Part shown: piece after piece, positions 21,953-34,429 of the stretch
How positions within the stretch are numbered: position 1 is the first letter of the stretch
How the letters are laid out: each line of letters starts with the position of its first letter
Assembly (NCBI GenBank): GCA_029204225.1
Contig: MU831553.1
Location: forward strand, 60,001-124,000
Source of the DNA: Diphasiastrum complanatum
Taxonomy: Eukaryota; Streptophyta; Lycopodiopsida; Lycopodiales; Lycopodiaceae
Direction of reading: 5' to 3'
Length of the DNA stretch: 64,000 nucleotides
The notes under the pieces: model-generated
The model's database searches: none
What the model was told of the DNA's origin: nothing
What the model saw: the letters and a program-made list of their open reading frames with translations, nothing else
Position numbers and translations under genes: made by a program

Positions 21953-23640
21953 CTCTCTCTTGAACCTTGCAGCTTTGTACGTTTAATCCAATTGTCTTTC
22001 CTTGCTTTGCAAAGAGTGGCTTGTCGAGCGGTTTCGTGAGCAGATCTACAATCATATTTTCTGATTTTATATACTGGACTTGGAGCTCTCCTTTCGAGAT
22101 CAAATCTCAAATGTGATGGTACTTCAGAGGTATGTGCTTGGTCTTTGAATGGAAGACAGTATCCTGGGACAGATAGATGGCACTCTGAGAGTCCATCATC
22201 ATCGTGCTTGGCCCTTCTTGTGGAATCCCAATTGCTTCCAGCATTATTTGTAGCCACACTACCTCATTCGTGACCTTTGAAGCTGCGACATATTCAGCTT
22301 CGCAAGAGAATTGAGCCACCAAAGTTTGCTTTTTGCATATCCAGCTGATTGCAGTTCCGCACGCTATTGTACATCCTCTAGTAATGGACTTGCTGTCATC
22401 TTTGCAGCTCGTCCATCTTGCATCACTATAGTGGTGTAGCTCTAATCCTTTTTTTTCGTTTTCAGCTCTGTAGATTAATCCCACATTCTGGGTACCTTTC
22501 AGATATTGTAGGATTCGTTTTGCCATTTGCCAATGTGCCATGTCAGAATTGGAAGAGAATTGGCTCAAGGCATAAACAACGAAAGCTAGATGGGCCTGGT
22601 ACAAATTGTCATGTACATCAGACTACCGATTAAGTTTTGGTAGGGTATACCTGCCATCCTCTGTTCTTCTTCTTCCGTTTTTAGGCAATCCTGCTTTGTG
22701 AGCTTGGCCTCACCTATCATTGGTGTGGCCTTTTCTTTGCAGTCCATCATGTGGTATTGCTTTAGCACCTTTCTGGCATATTCTAACTGACTCAAGTGCA
22801 TTTCGCCCTTTGTTCGATCTTTTCTGATCTCCAGCCCTAGGCATTTTGTTGTTTCTCTTTCGTAGCTTTCAAAAATCTGACTTTTTGTGTCTTTGATCAG
22901 CATCAAGGAATTTCCTATCATCAACGAATCCTCCACGAAAATGGTCAGTATCACAAAATCCTTTTCTACTCTTTTAATGTAGACATTGTAGTCTGGTTGA
23001 GTAGGATTGAAGTCTAGAGACTTCAGAAGACCATCAAGCTTTTTATACCAGGCTCTGATGCATGTTTTAGACCATAGATGCATCTCTGCAATCGACAGAC
23101 ATATTGTCTGTTGTCGGGGTCTTCATAGCCTTCAAGTTGCTTCATGAAGATTTCCTCCTCTAGATCTCCATGGAGAAAGGCTGTTTTCATGTCAATCTGG
23201 TGAATTTCCAGATTGTACTGTGTGGCATATGCAAGGAGTAGCCTTATGCTTGTCATCTTCACCATGGGCGAATATGTGTCGAAATAATCGACACCATATC
23301 TCTGCGTGTAGCCCTTCGTGACAAGCTTGGCTTTGAAGCGGCCAATGGTGCCATCTGATTTCATCTTTTTCTTATACACCCACTTGAAGTCGACTATTTT
23401 TCTATTTTTTGGCAGTGGCTCTGATGTCCATGCCTCGTTTTGCCTCATCGACTCAATCTCTTCTGACATTTCCTGCTTCCAGAATTCTCCCTCTAGACTC
23501 TGGATAGCTTCTTGATATGTTGCTGGCTCTTCTGTGAAGCTGCAGTATTCAAACTGCATGTCTTCACTCCATTGAAGATTGTCAGAGTAGCAGTCTTAAA
23601 CTTCTTGAAGGAATCAAACACTTTGAATTTCTTCTTCAAG
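21825..23640 (-). pseudogene. Copia B reverse transcriptase and RNase H
   Basis: Reading from 23640 down on minus, a 43-bp scrap of integrase matches 2598-2640 of element A. It joins directly to the RT N-terminus at 23559-23023 (EPATYQEAIQS, WTSEPLPKNRKIVDFKWVYK, KTAFLHGDLEEEIFM). After a shift, 23083-22586 holds the palm, where the usual YVDD box reads FVED, so one catalytic Asp is changed. 22604-22107 is RNase H: HHYSDARW, SCEAEYVA and MDSQSAIYLS give the Asp, Glu and Asp. 22103-21825 is the LLTKPL tail. RT copies RNA into DNA; here it is inactive as read. Gag, protease and nearly all integrase are missing. Confidence 0.85.
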
Positions 23641-24438
23641 GTAAGTTTGGGTCAAACTATCTTTGGCATGTGTGAAACACTCAAATAATCCACAAATTAT
23701 TCTAATACAATAAGATTTTAAAAAATAATATGGCTATGACCTCAAAAAGATGACTAGATCTCAAAAAGATGGGATTGGCAAGAATTTTGAATTTTTTGAT
23801 CAAACAAGCATGATAGAGACAAAGATAGATGTGTCCAACCAGGTTAGGTGCCCTACCCACCTTGATTCAATTCATTATAACGTGTGGAAAGTGCTTCATG
23901 AAAAAAAACTAAGTCCCAACAAGCTCCTTTCCTCGGGTAGGGAGAGAATAGACTTATTGGTCTCAGGTAGAGGCAGTGTGTAATACACCAGAAAATAATT
24001 GATCTCAAATTGACTCAAAAACTGACATAAAATTATGTTGGAAATCAAAGTACATGTAGGAACTCGAGGTGATCCATGCTTGGTTCCTATTGGACCCCTT
24101 AATCTTGACCTCTCTAATCCTATTGGACTAGTGATGCAACATCTTTTGATTTTTATTGGACCCTTACAACAAATCTCTCTCTTATGATTGGACCCTTTGA
24201 ATTTTGCCACCACATAGGGAGCATCACTCAACAAACCTAAACTAGACATGTGTAAGCAACCTAACTAGCTCGAGCTTGTCATCTTTGATTTTGGTCTAAT
24301 CAACAAAAAACAAGTGTACTTGACTTTTTACCAACAAAGGCCAAATTGGCCCTATCCACTTATGACTCTAAGGAGCTTGACTTACAAACTTTGTCAATCC
24401 CATAAAGTCAACACAGATAACTTTCTATAATTTTTACA
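23641..24438 (-). repeat. Partial 3' LTR of copia element D
   Basis: On minus the LTR begins TGTAAAAATTATAG at 24438, just after a polypurine tract TTTTTTTAGGAGGAG. It is truncated at 23640, where it meets copia B sequence. The GGTAAGT...CACATGTGTGAAACA-like stretch near 23640-23685 resembles the corresponding part of the LTR of element F (33755-33795), suggesting related LTR families. The full length is unknown. Confidence 0.55.
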
Positions 24439-24439
24439 C

Positions 24440-24963
24440 TCCTCCTAAAAAAATTTCTAATCTAAAAAAGCATGGATCTTGGAATCATTCCAAGATTGGA
24501 TCTATGTTTAATGAAGGAACTTTTGAGTAGTGGCTTGGTGAGTAGATCGGCAATATATGATGATGAATCAATATGTTCCAAATGGATCTCTCCTCCAATA
24601 AGCTTTTCTCTCACAAAGTGGTGTGCCACTTCTATGTGCTTGCTCCTTGCATGAAATATTGGATTATTGGCAAGGTCTGGGCCGATAGATCAATTGTAGA
24701 TTATCCTCCTTGATGCACTTTAGCTCCAATAAAATCCTTTTGATCCAAAGCACTTCTTTTGTTTATGTAGTGAGTGCTTTATACTCGGCCTCACATGAAG
24801 AAAGAGAGATAGTATCTTGCTTTTTGGAAAGCCAAGATATGAGATTTCCTCCAAAAAAGATAGTGTATGCACATGTGGACTTTCGATCCACCTTATCACT
24901 TGTAAAGTCCAAATCTGAGTAGCCAATAATGGAGCTCAAGTCGAGTCTAGTGATGGTAACCAC
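24440..24963 (-). pseudogene. Copia D RNase H tail
   Basis: 24763-24963 on minus shows the copia RNase H core: GYSDLDFTSDKVDRKSTCAY (first Asp), FFGGNLISWLSKKQ and LSSCEAEYKAL (Glu). Downstream in shifted frames are KHIEVAHHFVREKLIGG and the YIADLLTKPL tail, then the polypurine tract and LTR. It is truncated on the upstream side at about 24963. The RNase H would remove RNA from the hybrid during reverse transcription. Confidence 0.8.
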
Positions 24964-25148
24964 ATCAAGGAGCCAATAAGACTCCTAAAAAGTGTGATGT
25001 CCTCGAAAGGTCACCACGTGAGGTATGAGTTATGGTAGATGATATGCAAATGGTGAGCAAATGCAATATGACTCTTACTTTACACAGATTTTCCTACTAC
25101 GAGGTTGCATTCCGATTGAGGGAGGGAGGGAGGGAGAGGTGTACTTGC

Positions 25149-25209
<61 letters not shown>

Positions 25210-26679
25210 TCAATTACATCAGGTAATGGCCAATTGATCAAACCATTATCAAATTAGCCACGAGTTGCTCGGGCCAGATTATTGCCATGAGTTGCCTAGG
25301 ACCAGATCATTTATGGTAATGGCCCTCCCAATAGCCATTACCAAACTTTGTGGAGAAGATCCCATACCCCTTTCATCACAATTTGCACTAGGAGTAATTT
25401 CTCCATCTAGATTCTACATTCTAGCCTTATTATCCTTTTTTTCTTCTCTTCTATCGCGATATCTTGAATAATTTAGAATCTAGCCTCATCATCTGTTCTC
25501 TTCTAGAATGCCACAATCGCTCCACCATCATGCTCTCACCCTAGGTTCACAAGAGCATGAATCCAAGCACGACCTACTGTTGCCTGTTGTAGGCTTGTGG
25601 GATTATTAGGCCAAAGCCAAGCCTGTGCCCATGCGCAGATTCAGGTTCTTCCAGCAGGAAAGAAAGATGGTGGAAAGGTTAGATTTCGGCCCTGGAGGTG
25701 CTGTGGGTCTCGGCTGCAGTGCTGGAGTAAGGGTGGCCGTAACAGAGGGAGTGGGTGTATGGATGCAGTCCTGGAATGCCTTGCAGTTGGTGTTTGGGCT
25801 AGGAGTTGGCTGTTGAATTGGCATTGGTGGATATGGATTTGGCCATGGCATAGGAGTTTGCTGGGATCGTTCTCAGATCAAGAAACATGATAAGTAGCGC
25901 ATTGTATTAGAAATTTAGGGACAAATCTTCACATTTTTGCATAAGTACATTCATTGCAAACATTACTTTGTGATTCAAATAACTGCTCTCCGATTTTCAT
26001 CTTATTTTCCCTTTTTTTTTCTGAATATGCAAATGTTTACATCAAATCTATATTATCCAGAATAGCTCTTATGATACATGATTGGTATACGACGTATTTT
26101 TCTCTGTTTGGATCGTAAGTAGTAAATGCTTCAAGAACTTCTCAGGTTTATGTGAAACCCTATATGAAATTTCAAAGTAACCGAGAATTTAAATTTTTAG
26201 TTATAATCTATATTCATATAGCAAACTTTATGAAGCTTGCTTGAAAACTGACAGCAGATTAAATGAGCAAGAGTTTGGGAACATTAAGTTGTAAGATGCT
26301 GGCACAGAAAAGTTTTGATTGACATAAATTACTCTTTAGAAGCTTCTTGCTTCAGTTTTTGAAAAGGCTTAATGATTCAGAGTTAATGTCCATTTTCTTA
26401 TCAATCAAGAGGAGTGCGGTTCAGTTTTGGGCCATTAAGTGATTCTTTATATAACATCTCTATTTCCGTATTATGTGAAATGAAATCACATGGAATTGTA
26501 TTGAATTTTAACAAAATGACAATAGTTATGAAGCATAAGCACCCATCTCAAAGCTTGTGATAGAAACGTGAAACAACTCAACGTGCTCAACATTATACAG
26601 TGCCAACCTAAACTTGGTGAAGTTGTTGCTTCATGAATGGATGGATAGAGAACCATAGCAAACCATTAAAATGATATTG

Positions 26680-26691
<12 letters not shown>
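24964..26691. other. Gene-poor interval
   Basis: No supported gene. A GA microsatellite lies at 25153-25203. Repeated ATGGTAATGGCCAATTG-like phrases occur at 25210-25340 (TAATGGCCAATTGATCAAACCATTACCAAATTAGCCACGAG read in part). Overlapping frames on both strands at 25597-25890 are Pro-rich on minus and unconvincing. Confidence 0.5.
25153..25203. repeat. (GA)n microsatellite
   Basis: About 25 uninterrupted GA units, preceded by GGGAGGGAGGGAGGGAGAGG. Confidence 0.97.

Positions 26692-26747
<56 letters not shown>
26692..26747. repeat. (TC)n microsatellite
   Basis: About 28 uninterrupted TC units. Confidence 0.97.
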
Positions 26748-26749
<2 letters not shown>

Positions 26750-29650
26750 CCTCTATGGGATAAAAAAAATAATGACAACATCGAGTGATTGCTTCCTCTT
26801 TCTTCTCAGTGGAATCGGTCCCCTCTCTAGAGGCATTGGCCTTCTAGTGAATCCAGACTGGAATACCTAGTCGTATGTGTTGAATAGCCTCATCACAAGA
26901 TGCATGTTTTTGGACATCTGAGTTACCCTCTTGCCATGTATGGAGCAAAGCCTCAAGTCCTCAAATAACTTAGCTTTGTAAATAATGAAATTGGAGCTTT
27001 GTAAATAATGAAATTTGCATTAATCATGGCAACTTGTCTTTGAATGCTGGACACTGATAATGGCAATAAACGCATTGTTCTTTTTCTCGCCTGCATAATG
27101 TACATAATATTATTTTTGTAAAGAGAGACATTGCTATAAAAATATTTGGCTATGTATTTGAAGAAGTTCCTTAAATGTCTTCTTCTCTAATAGTTTTCTT
27201 TGGATATATAGACTTGAGCAAAAAAATATCTATCAACTTTCTAGATCAATATGATAAAAAGAAATTCCTTCATGACTATACTGCAAGGTTGGTCTTTAAA
27301 GATGATGTAAAAAAATGTTTCTTGTACTTGAAGGATATGGCATAATATACTTTTGTCCAATATCATGCAAAATGATTTGAGTTGATAATATAACTATTGT
27401 GAATTTCTCACATCAGTATAATTTTCTTGTATGAATTTGCATGCATTTATGAATTTTCGATAATTTGTCGACCTAGTTGTGTATCGAATTTGAGCACTTC
27501 TATAAACCCACTAAAATAGCTAGATGATGTAACTATTTTTTGAAGATGTTCCACCGTGTTGTGTATTTCGATGAATGTTGCTCTTGCTTGCCAGTGTGAT
27601 TTTTCCATTCCATTGCAAGACTTTACACTATCACAATCATTTCCACAAGAGTCATTAAAAGTCTTCCACTACCACAATTGTGATTATTATTTTTAAATTA
27701 AAAAAGTAGAGGGTAATATGTTATTAATGTTTAGCTCTAATTACTCTCATTTACAACAATAACAAAAATAACCCATTTCGACACCTATTTGGAGATATTT
27801 TTTTTTGAGAGCTTTCTTCAAAAATCACATATGTTGTATTCACAAATTTTTATTTCATACACATTTCTTAATATTCTTGTATCCCAATATCGAATCTTAG
27901 TACTATTGTAAAAACTTCAACTACCTGAAAAAAAAAATCAATGAATCATCGTGATAAGGTATTAATATCATGCTTATTTTACAAAAAGGCTAATAAGTGC
28001 AATTTTATGTAAGCGGAATCCCACAAATTTCAATGAAAGTTTTGAACCTCAAAGGAAAGAAAGATAATTTTATTACATAATTTTTCTTCTTCAATCCAAT
28101 AATTTTACCATCACGACAAGGCCTTTGTGGCATAATACCACAACATTTTTGTTTTAATATGCAATTTTCTAATACACGCATCGTGTTTTCTCTTCTCGTT
28201 CTCTTTATGGTTTGAGTGAACGTCGTGTGCCATGATGATCAGTAACTTAGCCCATATTTGACCTAAAAGAAAATCAGGTAGTATTTTGGGATCAAGTCAG
28301 GTACTTGAATGGCTTGAGTTTGCACAAAAAAAAAAAATTGCTTGTAAGAAAAGAGAAACACAATGGTGCAAAAAATGGTTCTCCTGTCATAGCTATGGGT
28401 TGTTTGGAAAACATCAAAAGGTGGACAACTTCGAGAATTGTTGGCAAGCCTTCCACTTATTCACAAACACCCTATAGATATGATTAACATTGCCTCAATT
28501 TTGAGCACAATGCCAAATTTGGGTTTCACATGAGTGAGATTTTAGGGTTTTTTGGTTTTTGGTTTTTTTTTTTTACCTTTATAAAATTGCACACAACATT
28601 TTAAGAATGAATGGTTTTGCTCTTTTTTCGAAAAGTAGGGAGCTCCTTTACACTTTCTTCGTTTGTTCGACGATTTTGTGATCCTTGAAAGAGAAAAGTC
28701 GTACAAATTATGGAGATTTTTCAGAGTTCCGATCCATGCCTGATTGAAGGATGGATGCTATTGGTTCATTCTTTTAACACCAGGTCCATGCACATGATCA
28801 TATAATGGAACATGTATGATGGAGATAGAAGCACACCTATGTAAATGCATAGTTCGGCCATGTTCGAGTTTAGAAGATGCCTGAAAACTTTCAATCCCCC
28901 CCCCCCCCCCCCCCCCCCCCCCACCTCCCGGTTTCTTGTCTCTGTTGAATACAAAATTTACGTAGAATCATTTTTGCTTCTTTTTACAAAGGAAAGGGAG
29001 GCGGCTCCCTGTGTGGAAACTATGCACCTCCCCACCTTCCAGCCATCTGGATGCCGGAAGGTGCATGTAAAAAAAAATTATCTTATTTTACGTCAATAAA
29101 AAGTAAAAAAAGATTTCATGCCGAGGAAGGTCCAACTCGGACGTTCCGCAATGGGAAGGAAGTGGAAGGCCCTTCTTGGGCGGAACGGCCTCAAAGGGTG
29201 ACAATCCCCCTCAAATTATCTAAGGGTAGTGTTGAGGACATGGTACGGTGGTGGGCTGTCACCAATCTGGAGGGGGTGGTTTGATTTGCATGATGGATAA
29301 CTGTTACACTTTTCAAAAGAATTGTTGGCGTATTTGGCCTGTAAATTTGATATAGGACTCCATGTTGGGAGTCAATCATCTATATATCCTCAAAATTGGA
29401 TCAATAGTGAGTTGCACTCAAAACATTGATGATAAACTTGCCTTGGGTCTTTGTGCCTTTGTTATTTTGCTAAATTAAAAAAAAAAAAAAAAAGGTCTTG
29501 CTTTCAAAGCATCTTACCCTTGCAACTTATGGATCAATGTCTTTTTGTGCTAACTTTGGTAGGACATAAGTTAACAAGAATAGGAACTATTCATACATGC
29601 CAAAAGAAACATGCCTCATTTTTGGCTTTGCATTGATTGCAAGGCTCTCT
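26748..29650. other. Gene-poor AT-rich interval
   Basis: No supported gene. It contains a short tandem duplication at 26968-27015 (GGAGCTTTGTAAATAATGAA-type, two copies), a C27 tract at 28896-28922, A-runs near 28326 and 29478, and a GC-rich hairpin-like block at 29030-29180. Confidence 0.5.
28896..28922. repeat. Poly-C tract (27 C)
   Basis: An uninterrupted C run, equivalent to G27 on minus. It matches in length the G27 tract at 5085-5111. Confidence 0.9.
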
Positions 29651-29716
29651 CTCTCACACACACACACACACGTATATATATATATACATGTGTGTACATG
29701 TGTATATATATATATA

Positions 29717-29758
<42 letters not shown>
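29651..29758. repeat. (CA)n/(GT)n/(TA)n compound microsatellite
   Basis: CACACA, then TATATA, then GTGTGTACATGTGT, then a long TA run ending at 29758. A Helitron-like terminus follows with no gap. Confidence 0.95.
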
Positions 29759-30100
29759 CTAGTAAAGAGTGCCCGTCGTTGACAGGCAATGGACGACCGA
29801 CAATCTATGTGGCGGCTTGTGGTCAAGACGTGTGGATGATGCTCAAAGCAGGCGATTGATGATTGAAAGCGGCAGACAATGGACGGGGCAATGGACGGTC
29901 GACGACCGACAATTTGGGTTACGACCGATGGTTTGGGTCGAAGGTCAATGGTTTAGGTCAAAATTTGTCAGTGACAATTAGCCAAAATTTTGGGTGGACG
30001 ACCAGTGATCGTACAAATATGGTGTGGATCTAGGTGGCCGCCAACGATCTGGGTGACGGCCAATGATTTGGATAGTGGCCGATCTCGCACATTTCGCATC
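29759..30100 (-). mobile_element. Helitron-like 3' end and subterminal repeats
   Basis: Read on minus, the sequence ends in a hairpin (TGCCTGTCAACGACGGGCA), then CTCTTTA, then CTAG, followed by host TATATA. This matches the Helitron 3' terminus (short hairpin about 8-12 nt before CTRR, next base T). Inside lie short repeats such as GACGACCGACAATCT/TTTGGG and GGCCAATGATTTGGATAGTG, also found beside the copy at 53750. No Rep/helicase coding is present and no 5' end was found, so the inner boundary is approximate. Confidence 0.6.
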
Positions 30101-30640
30101 TCAAATATGTAACATATCTCACACATCTCGGCCATAGTAGGGGTCAAAATTTAACCATGTTCAACAATAGCACATAGAGTATCTTAATAAAAAGTTGATC
30201 TGCGTTTGCAAATGTCTGTTTACGGGCAGCCCATAGTTCAAAGTGAATATGTTGTTCATGCATGTGTGTTTTGTTGGAATTCAATGCTCAGCCTCAATAA
30301 TGGGCATCCTAAAAGCTGTACAAAACCCAGAAAAAGAAGGCTCGAGTTTTTCAGAAAGTCAAAAAATCCAGTGTCGGATTTTTGTCCGACCCAATGTCTT
30401 CCTTGTCAAAAAGAAATTTTTTGACCCTGGATCGGATTGGATTGAGGCGTAAATTATCCGGACGTGTTCGACTTTGGATCGGGTCTAATCGGGTCTGATA
30501 AATCTGACTCATGTGCATATTTTCACCCTAGTATAAATTTTTAACCGTTTGTATATTTTTTGATGCTACATTACTTTTTGACCGAGTGTAAAAAATCCGA
30601 CCTATTGTAAAATCTAATATTGTCGATCAAATATCCGGGT
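30101..30640. other. Gene-free interval
   Basis: No gene recognised. Near 30340-30500 and 30635-30690 are repeated GGATCGG/TTCGGAAAAA phrases (TTCGAGTCTTCAGAAAAA, then TTCGATCCTTCGGAAAAA). The 5' LTR and PBS expected for the family G element on the right were not found here. Confidence 0.4.
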
Positions 30641-30917
30641 CTTTGGAAAAATTCGAGTCTTCAGAAAAATTCGATCCTTCGGAAAAATTTGGGGAAAGAT
30701 CAGATCACTTCACAAGTCCTCCATAGGATAGTTGAGTCCTATACCAAGTTGGCCAAAGCCCCCCTTGAACCATATAATTGGTTCAAGACTGTTTCTGGTG
30801 AGCTCAAACGAGCTATTAAGAGCAATACTAAGCAGCAGTTTCGTTGTTGGCTCTTTGTTGTCTCTTCTAGCCGCCTCTCACCTAGAAAACAAAATCCATG
30901 GTTTTCACCTGGATTCT

Positions 30918-33145
30918 ATGCTTTCGGTCTATGTAGAAGCATTAGCCGAGTCATCCCACCAGGCCTCGAGTTCCCATAGTCAACGTCATCCACGCAACGA
31001 GATCGTCATTCCTGACTCGCCTTCCACGTCACGACGTCGCACTAGGCATACATCGTCAGCTGCGCTTCCGCCTCCTATTGCTGTTCACACTGAACTTTCG
31101 ATTTTCCCCGCCTCTGATGCTTCTCTCGCCTCTGCTTCCACACAAGGACAGTCTGTGACCATTGGGGCTACCATTCCCCTCATAGCTACCCAAGCTGCCT
31201 CACTCCTGCACATCGAAGCTACTTCACCAAACACACAGTATTTCATGGATATGTTCGATGATTGCGACTCCCTTGGGACCGTCGAAATTTTTGAAATGTG
31301 CCAGAGTCTTGTGCCCTTTGAAATCCAATCCCCTGGAAGAGGATTCGAACAAATCTATGACACTACTGTCGGTGTTGAATACTCAAGCCAACAACCTCAC
31401 ACTGAAGATTGCCCAGCCATACTTCAGGTTGACCAAGCTGTGAAATCACCAAAGCAGTTCGACACCACCATGCCTGAGGGTTTCGAGGAAAAAGATATTT
31501 TTGAAGAAGAAGAAGTACTGGCACCTATTCCACGCCAATCAAGGACAGTATCATCAGGTCCTCCTGCTGTTGCCGCCTCCATGAGAGTAGATTCTGGTGA
31601 TGCTCTCAGTTTGGTCTCAAGCCTTGCGCAAGTGATCCAGTCTATGCTTGACAAGCAAAAAGAAATGGAACAGAGAATTTCCGATATGGGATCAAAGAAC
31701 ACTCTGATCAGCCAAAAGATTGTCTAGCTGGATCGAGAGCTAAAAATCGCCAAGCAGCATGAAGACAAATTTGAAACTGAAAAGAAATTGGCACAACAAC
31801 ATGCTGATCGCCTTGAAGGATATGTCAGTTCCCTACAAAACGCCCTGACAACCGCACAGGATCAGGTGGATAAGGTCGTGCAGGATGCAAAACAACAGGT
31901 GCAACTACTGAAGGGTCAATTGCAGATGACAGAGTAGGATCGCATGCGTCTTCAAGGTGAATTGGATGTGATCACCCTTGAGTGTGATGCGTATCTTCAG
32001 ACGCAAATACCAGATCATCCGGTCACTCTGACAGAGATCACGTATTTGTTCAAGAAAGTGGAAACATACAAAGTGGCCCTTCAGGGATTCCAAGGCCACT
32101 TTGACAAGTTCAAAGGAGCAGTTTCAACTGAGTTGGCCAAGGCTAAAGAAACCATCAGTGCCTATGAAAAAGCAGCCGCTCAGGTGTTGAAAGCTGGACC
32201 ACAAATCCCCATACCGGTCATGCCGCAATTCTCCCCTATGCACCAAGAAGATGTACCAATGGATACAGGGTTAGATTCGGGCATGGACCAAGGGGGATCT
32301 CCAGATATAGAAGAACAACCGCCAATTTTACCGATAGTGCAAGCGGGTCCATCCTCATCAAGGATGCACCTCTATTCAGAAGGCCCATCAGCGTCGAGGA
32401 GCAGATCCAGAGCTTCTTATCTCAACATCCACATGAGTTCTCGTGTGGGGGTTGGGTTTTGAAGTTTAAGACCTCCAAGATAGAGGCCGGCAAAGAGTTG
32501 GACAAAATACTTGCATTGGGAGAGTAGCCGGCATGGAGAATCACCATTTTTGAGAAAACTTCGAAATCAATCAGGAGTTACGTCGCCAGCCCTCGCCAAT
32601 TGCGGGTCGATCCTTATTATGTGCCAATGCTGAGAAGGAATAAATGGAAAGATTTGGGATTGGTTATGGACAAAATCACCATCCATATGCCCAATTGGCC
32701 AATCATCCATCAGCCCTACAACTGGACAATTTCAGTGGACTTCCACCGGGCTTTACAAGCGTACCAGAGAGAGTATGTCCACTCTCCAGATCCAATGGTG
32801 CGACAATCGACACTATTTGCAAAAGATCTAACTTTGTTGGCGTCAGTGGCAACCAGATGGGACAATTGCCTCCCTCCTCTGGCATTCGATCCAAATAAGT
32901 CGATGGCCTCCGAGAATATCAAAGATCAGCTATTGGTTGCTCGTTTATACTTTCGTACAACAATGATAAGAGGCTCCTGGGAATCACGTTTCACATCATG
33001 GACAAACTCAAAGTGGATTGCCGGAGCCCATCGTTGTTTTCTGCCACACAATTTAGATTTTAATACTGCATGCCTCGACTTTATGGAGAAGGTGCAGTGC
33101 CATTTAATAAAGATTCGGCGTGAAGCCAATAAAAGTCCCCAATAA
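30918..33145 (+). pseudogene. Family G retroelement ORF, plus copy (unknown protein)
   Basis: The in-frame ATG at 30918 opens a frame that runs to 32462, broken only by TAGs at 31725 and 31935. After a frameshift it continues at about 32465-33145. The first third is rich in Ser, Thr and Pro. About 31600-32160 is Gln/Glu/Lys-rich and looks like a long coiled coil. Next is an acidic Pro-rich linker (MHQEDVPMDTGLDSGMDQGG). The last 230 codons form a globular-looking region (QLRVDPYYVPMLRRNKW, NWPIIHQPYNWTISVDF, RGSWESRFTSW, FMEKV). That last region recurs, diverged, on minus at 7840-8420, so it is a real conserved domain. A polypurine tract and LTR follow the stop. I do not recognise the domain; a gag-like role in a non-autonomous LTR element is an inference. 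Confidence 0.6.
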
Positions 33146-33179
33146 CTACATCTCGCAGGTGTTGTAGGACGGCCACCAG

Positions 33180-33195
33180 TTTTGGTGGGGGATAT
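33180..33195 (+). promoter_or_regulatory. Polypurine tract of family G element
   Basis: TTTTGGTGGGGGATAT immediately precedes the TGTTGGAGGG start of an LTR. The array at 6092-8203 has the same tract in minus orientation (TTTTGGTGGGGGCTAC). Confidence 0.65.
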
Positions 33196-33597
33196 TGTTG
33201 GAGGGTTTGCGGATCCCAAGGCAACTCTAACCCTAGTTAATAAGTGAGAGGGATTTGGCACCCTGCGTGTGTAAGTCCAACCCGATGATCACATAGAAAT
33301 TTGATTAATTATAAAGTCAATAAAAGGACTTTAGGCCTTTTTGTGGGACTTTTAATGTCGCAGGGCCTAAATGTCAAGTTAGTGAATGAAGTTGGGTTTC
33401 CCTCCAATTTGGATGGTTCTCGCTCTTCTTTAAATTTGAATAATTAGAGAGGCAAAAATGGACCAATAGGATTCAGAGGCCAGGGTCCTCCTCTCTACTA
33501 AAAAAAGAGACCAACTCGAGTTGCTCCTCATGTTCATCTCCTCATTTCAATAAAGTAGATTGGTTCTCTTCAGAAATGGATTGATGAATGTCCTTAC
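33196..33597 (+). repeat. Family G 3' LTR, left part (interrupted)
   Basis: Begins TGTTGGAGGG after the polypurine tract and carries GGGATTTGGCACCCTGCGTG, then TGTAAGTCCAACC, as do the array units at 6092-8203 (minus). It is split by the insertion of element F at 33598. The remainder probably lies after 38881, but its end was not found. Confidence 0.6.
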
Positions 33598-34429
33598 TGT
33601 GCAAAAAGTACAAAAAGGACCAAGAGTGGATCCTAATCTGATCCTCAAGAGGGATTGGTTGTCAGATTACTTGATCAATCAATCTACTTCAGATTAAGAT
33701 CAATCTAGATCAATTCTAGACACAAAATCCTAACAAGAACAATCATTAATTGAAGGTAAGTGTACTTTCTAGTTTCACATGTGTGAAACATTGTCTGAGT
33801 ACGGACTCCAACCTAAAAATCAAGTACACATTGATAGAACCTCAAAACAATCAGAACAAATGTAGACAAATGGAGAGAATCACTCAAAATTGCTTCCAAA
33901 ACCAAGATTGGTGTCTCACACTGATTATGGCCAAATGTGGCTCTATATATACAATAAGTGAGAGCCCGTGGTACTGATCATCCCTTTGATCCCACATGTG
34001 TGAAGGTGCTTTGTCATATGATGATTCATCATGCAAAACTGACACTTGGACAAAACCTTCTATTTTGAGCACTTTTGGTCCATTTTCCTTCTATATGGAG
34101 ATCTACTTGAAAATCTTCTAGAAGTCAAAATTTGTCTACTTCAGCTTATTCCACACATGTGAGCTGTCCTCTACACATGGGATGTGACACCTAACCAAAG
34201 GATGTGGCTCATGCAAGCAATAGATTGATGCCATGTGTCATATGTCTAGAAAACTAGTTTTTGGCCTTTTTAGCCACTAGAACTTGAATTAAATCATATG
34301 TACAACCTATATGATTATGGTACATGACAAGTACACTATTTTCACACGTGAGAACAGGCTCCACACATGTGTGTTTATCTATATACAAGAATTTTGGCTT
34401 CTACCAAGCTTATTTTTGCATTTTTCACA
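33598..34429 (-). repeat. 3' LTR of element F
   Basis: 832 bp, TGTGCAAAAAG...TTTTTCACA. It is almost identical to 38045-38876, with about 18 differences by eye (roughly 2 percent). The target duplication CTTAC at 33593-33597 flanks it. On minus it follows the polypurine tract TTTTTGAGGAGGAG. Confidence 0.95.

Noticed and set aside
25597-25890. Overlapping frames of 97 and 81 codons
   Set aside because: Both strands are open over the same GC-richer stretch, with no recognisable domain and no start context.
30620-30979. A 119-codon plus frame before the family G ORF
   Set aside because: Overlaps the family G frame and shows no conserved pattern; probably a shadow or a frameshifted upstream part.
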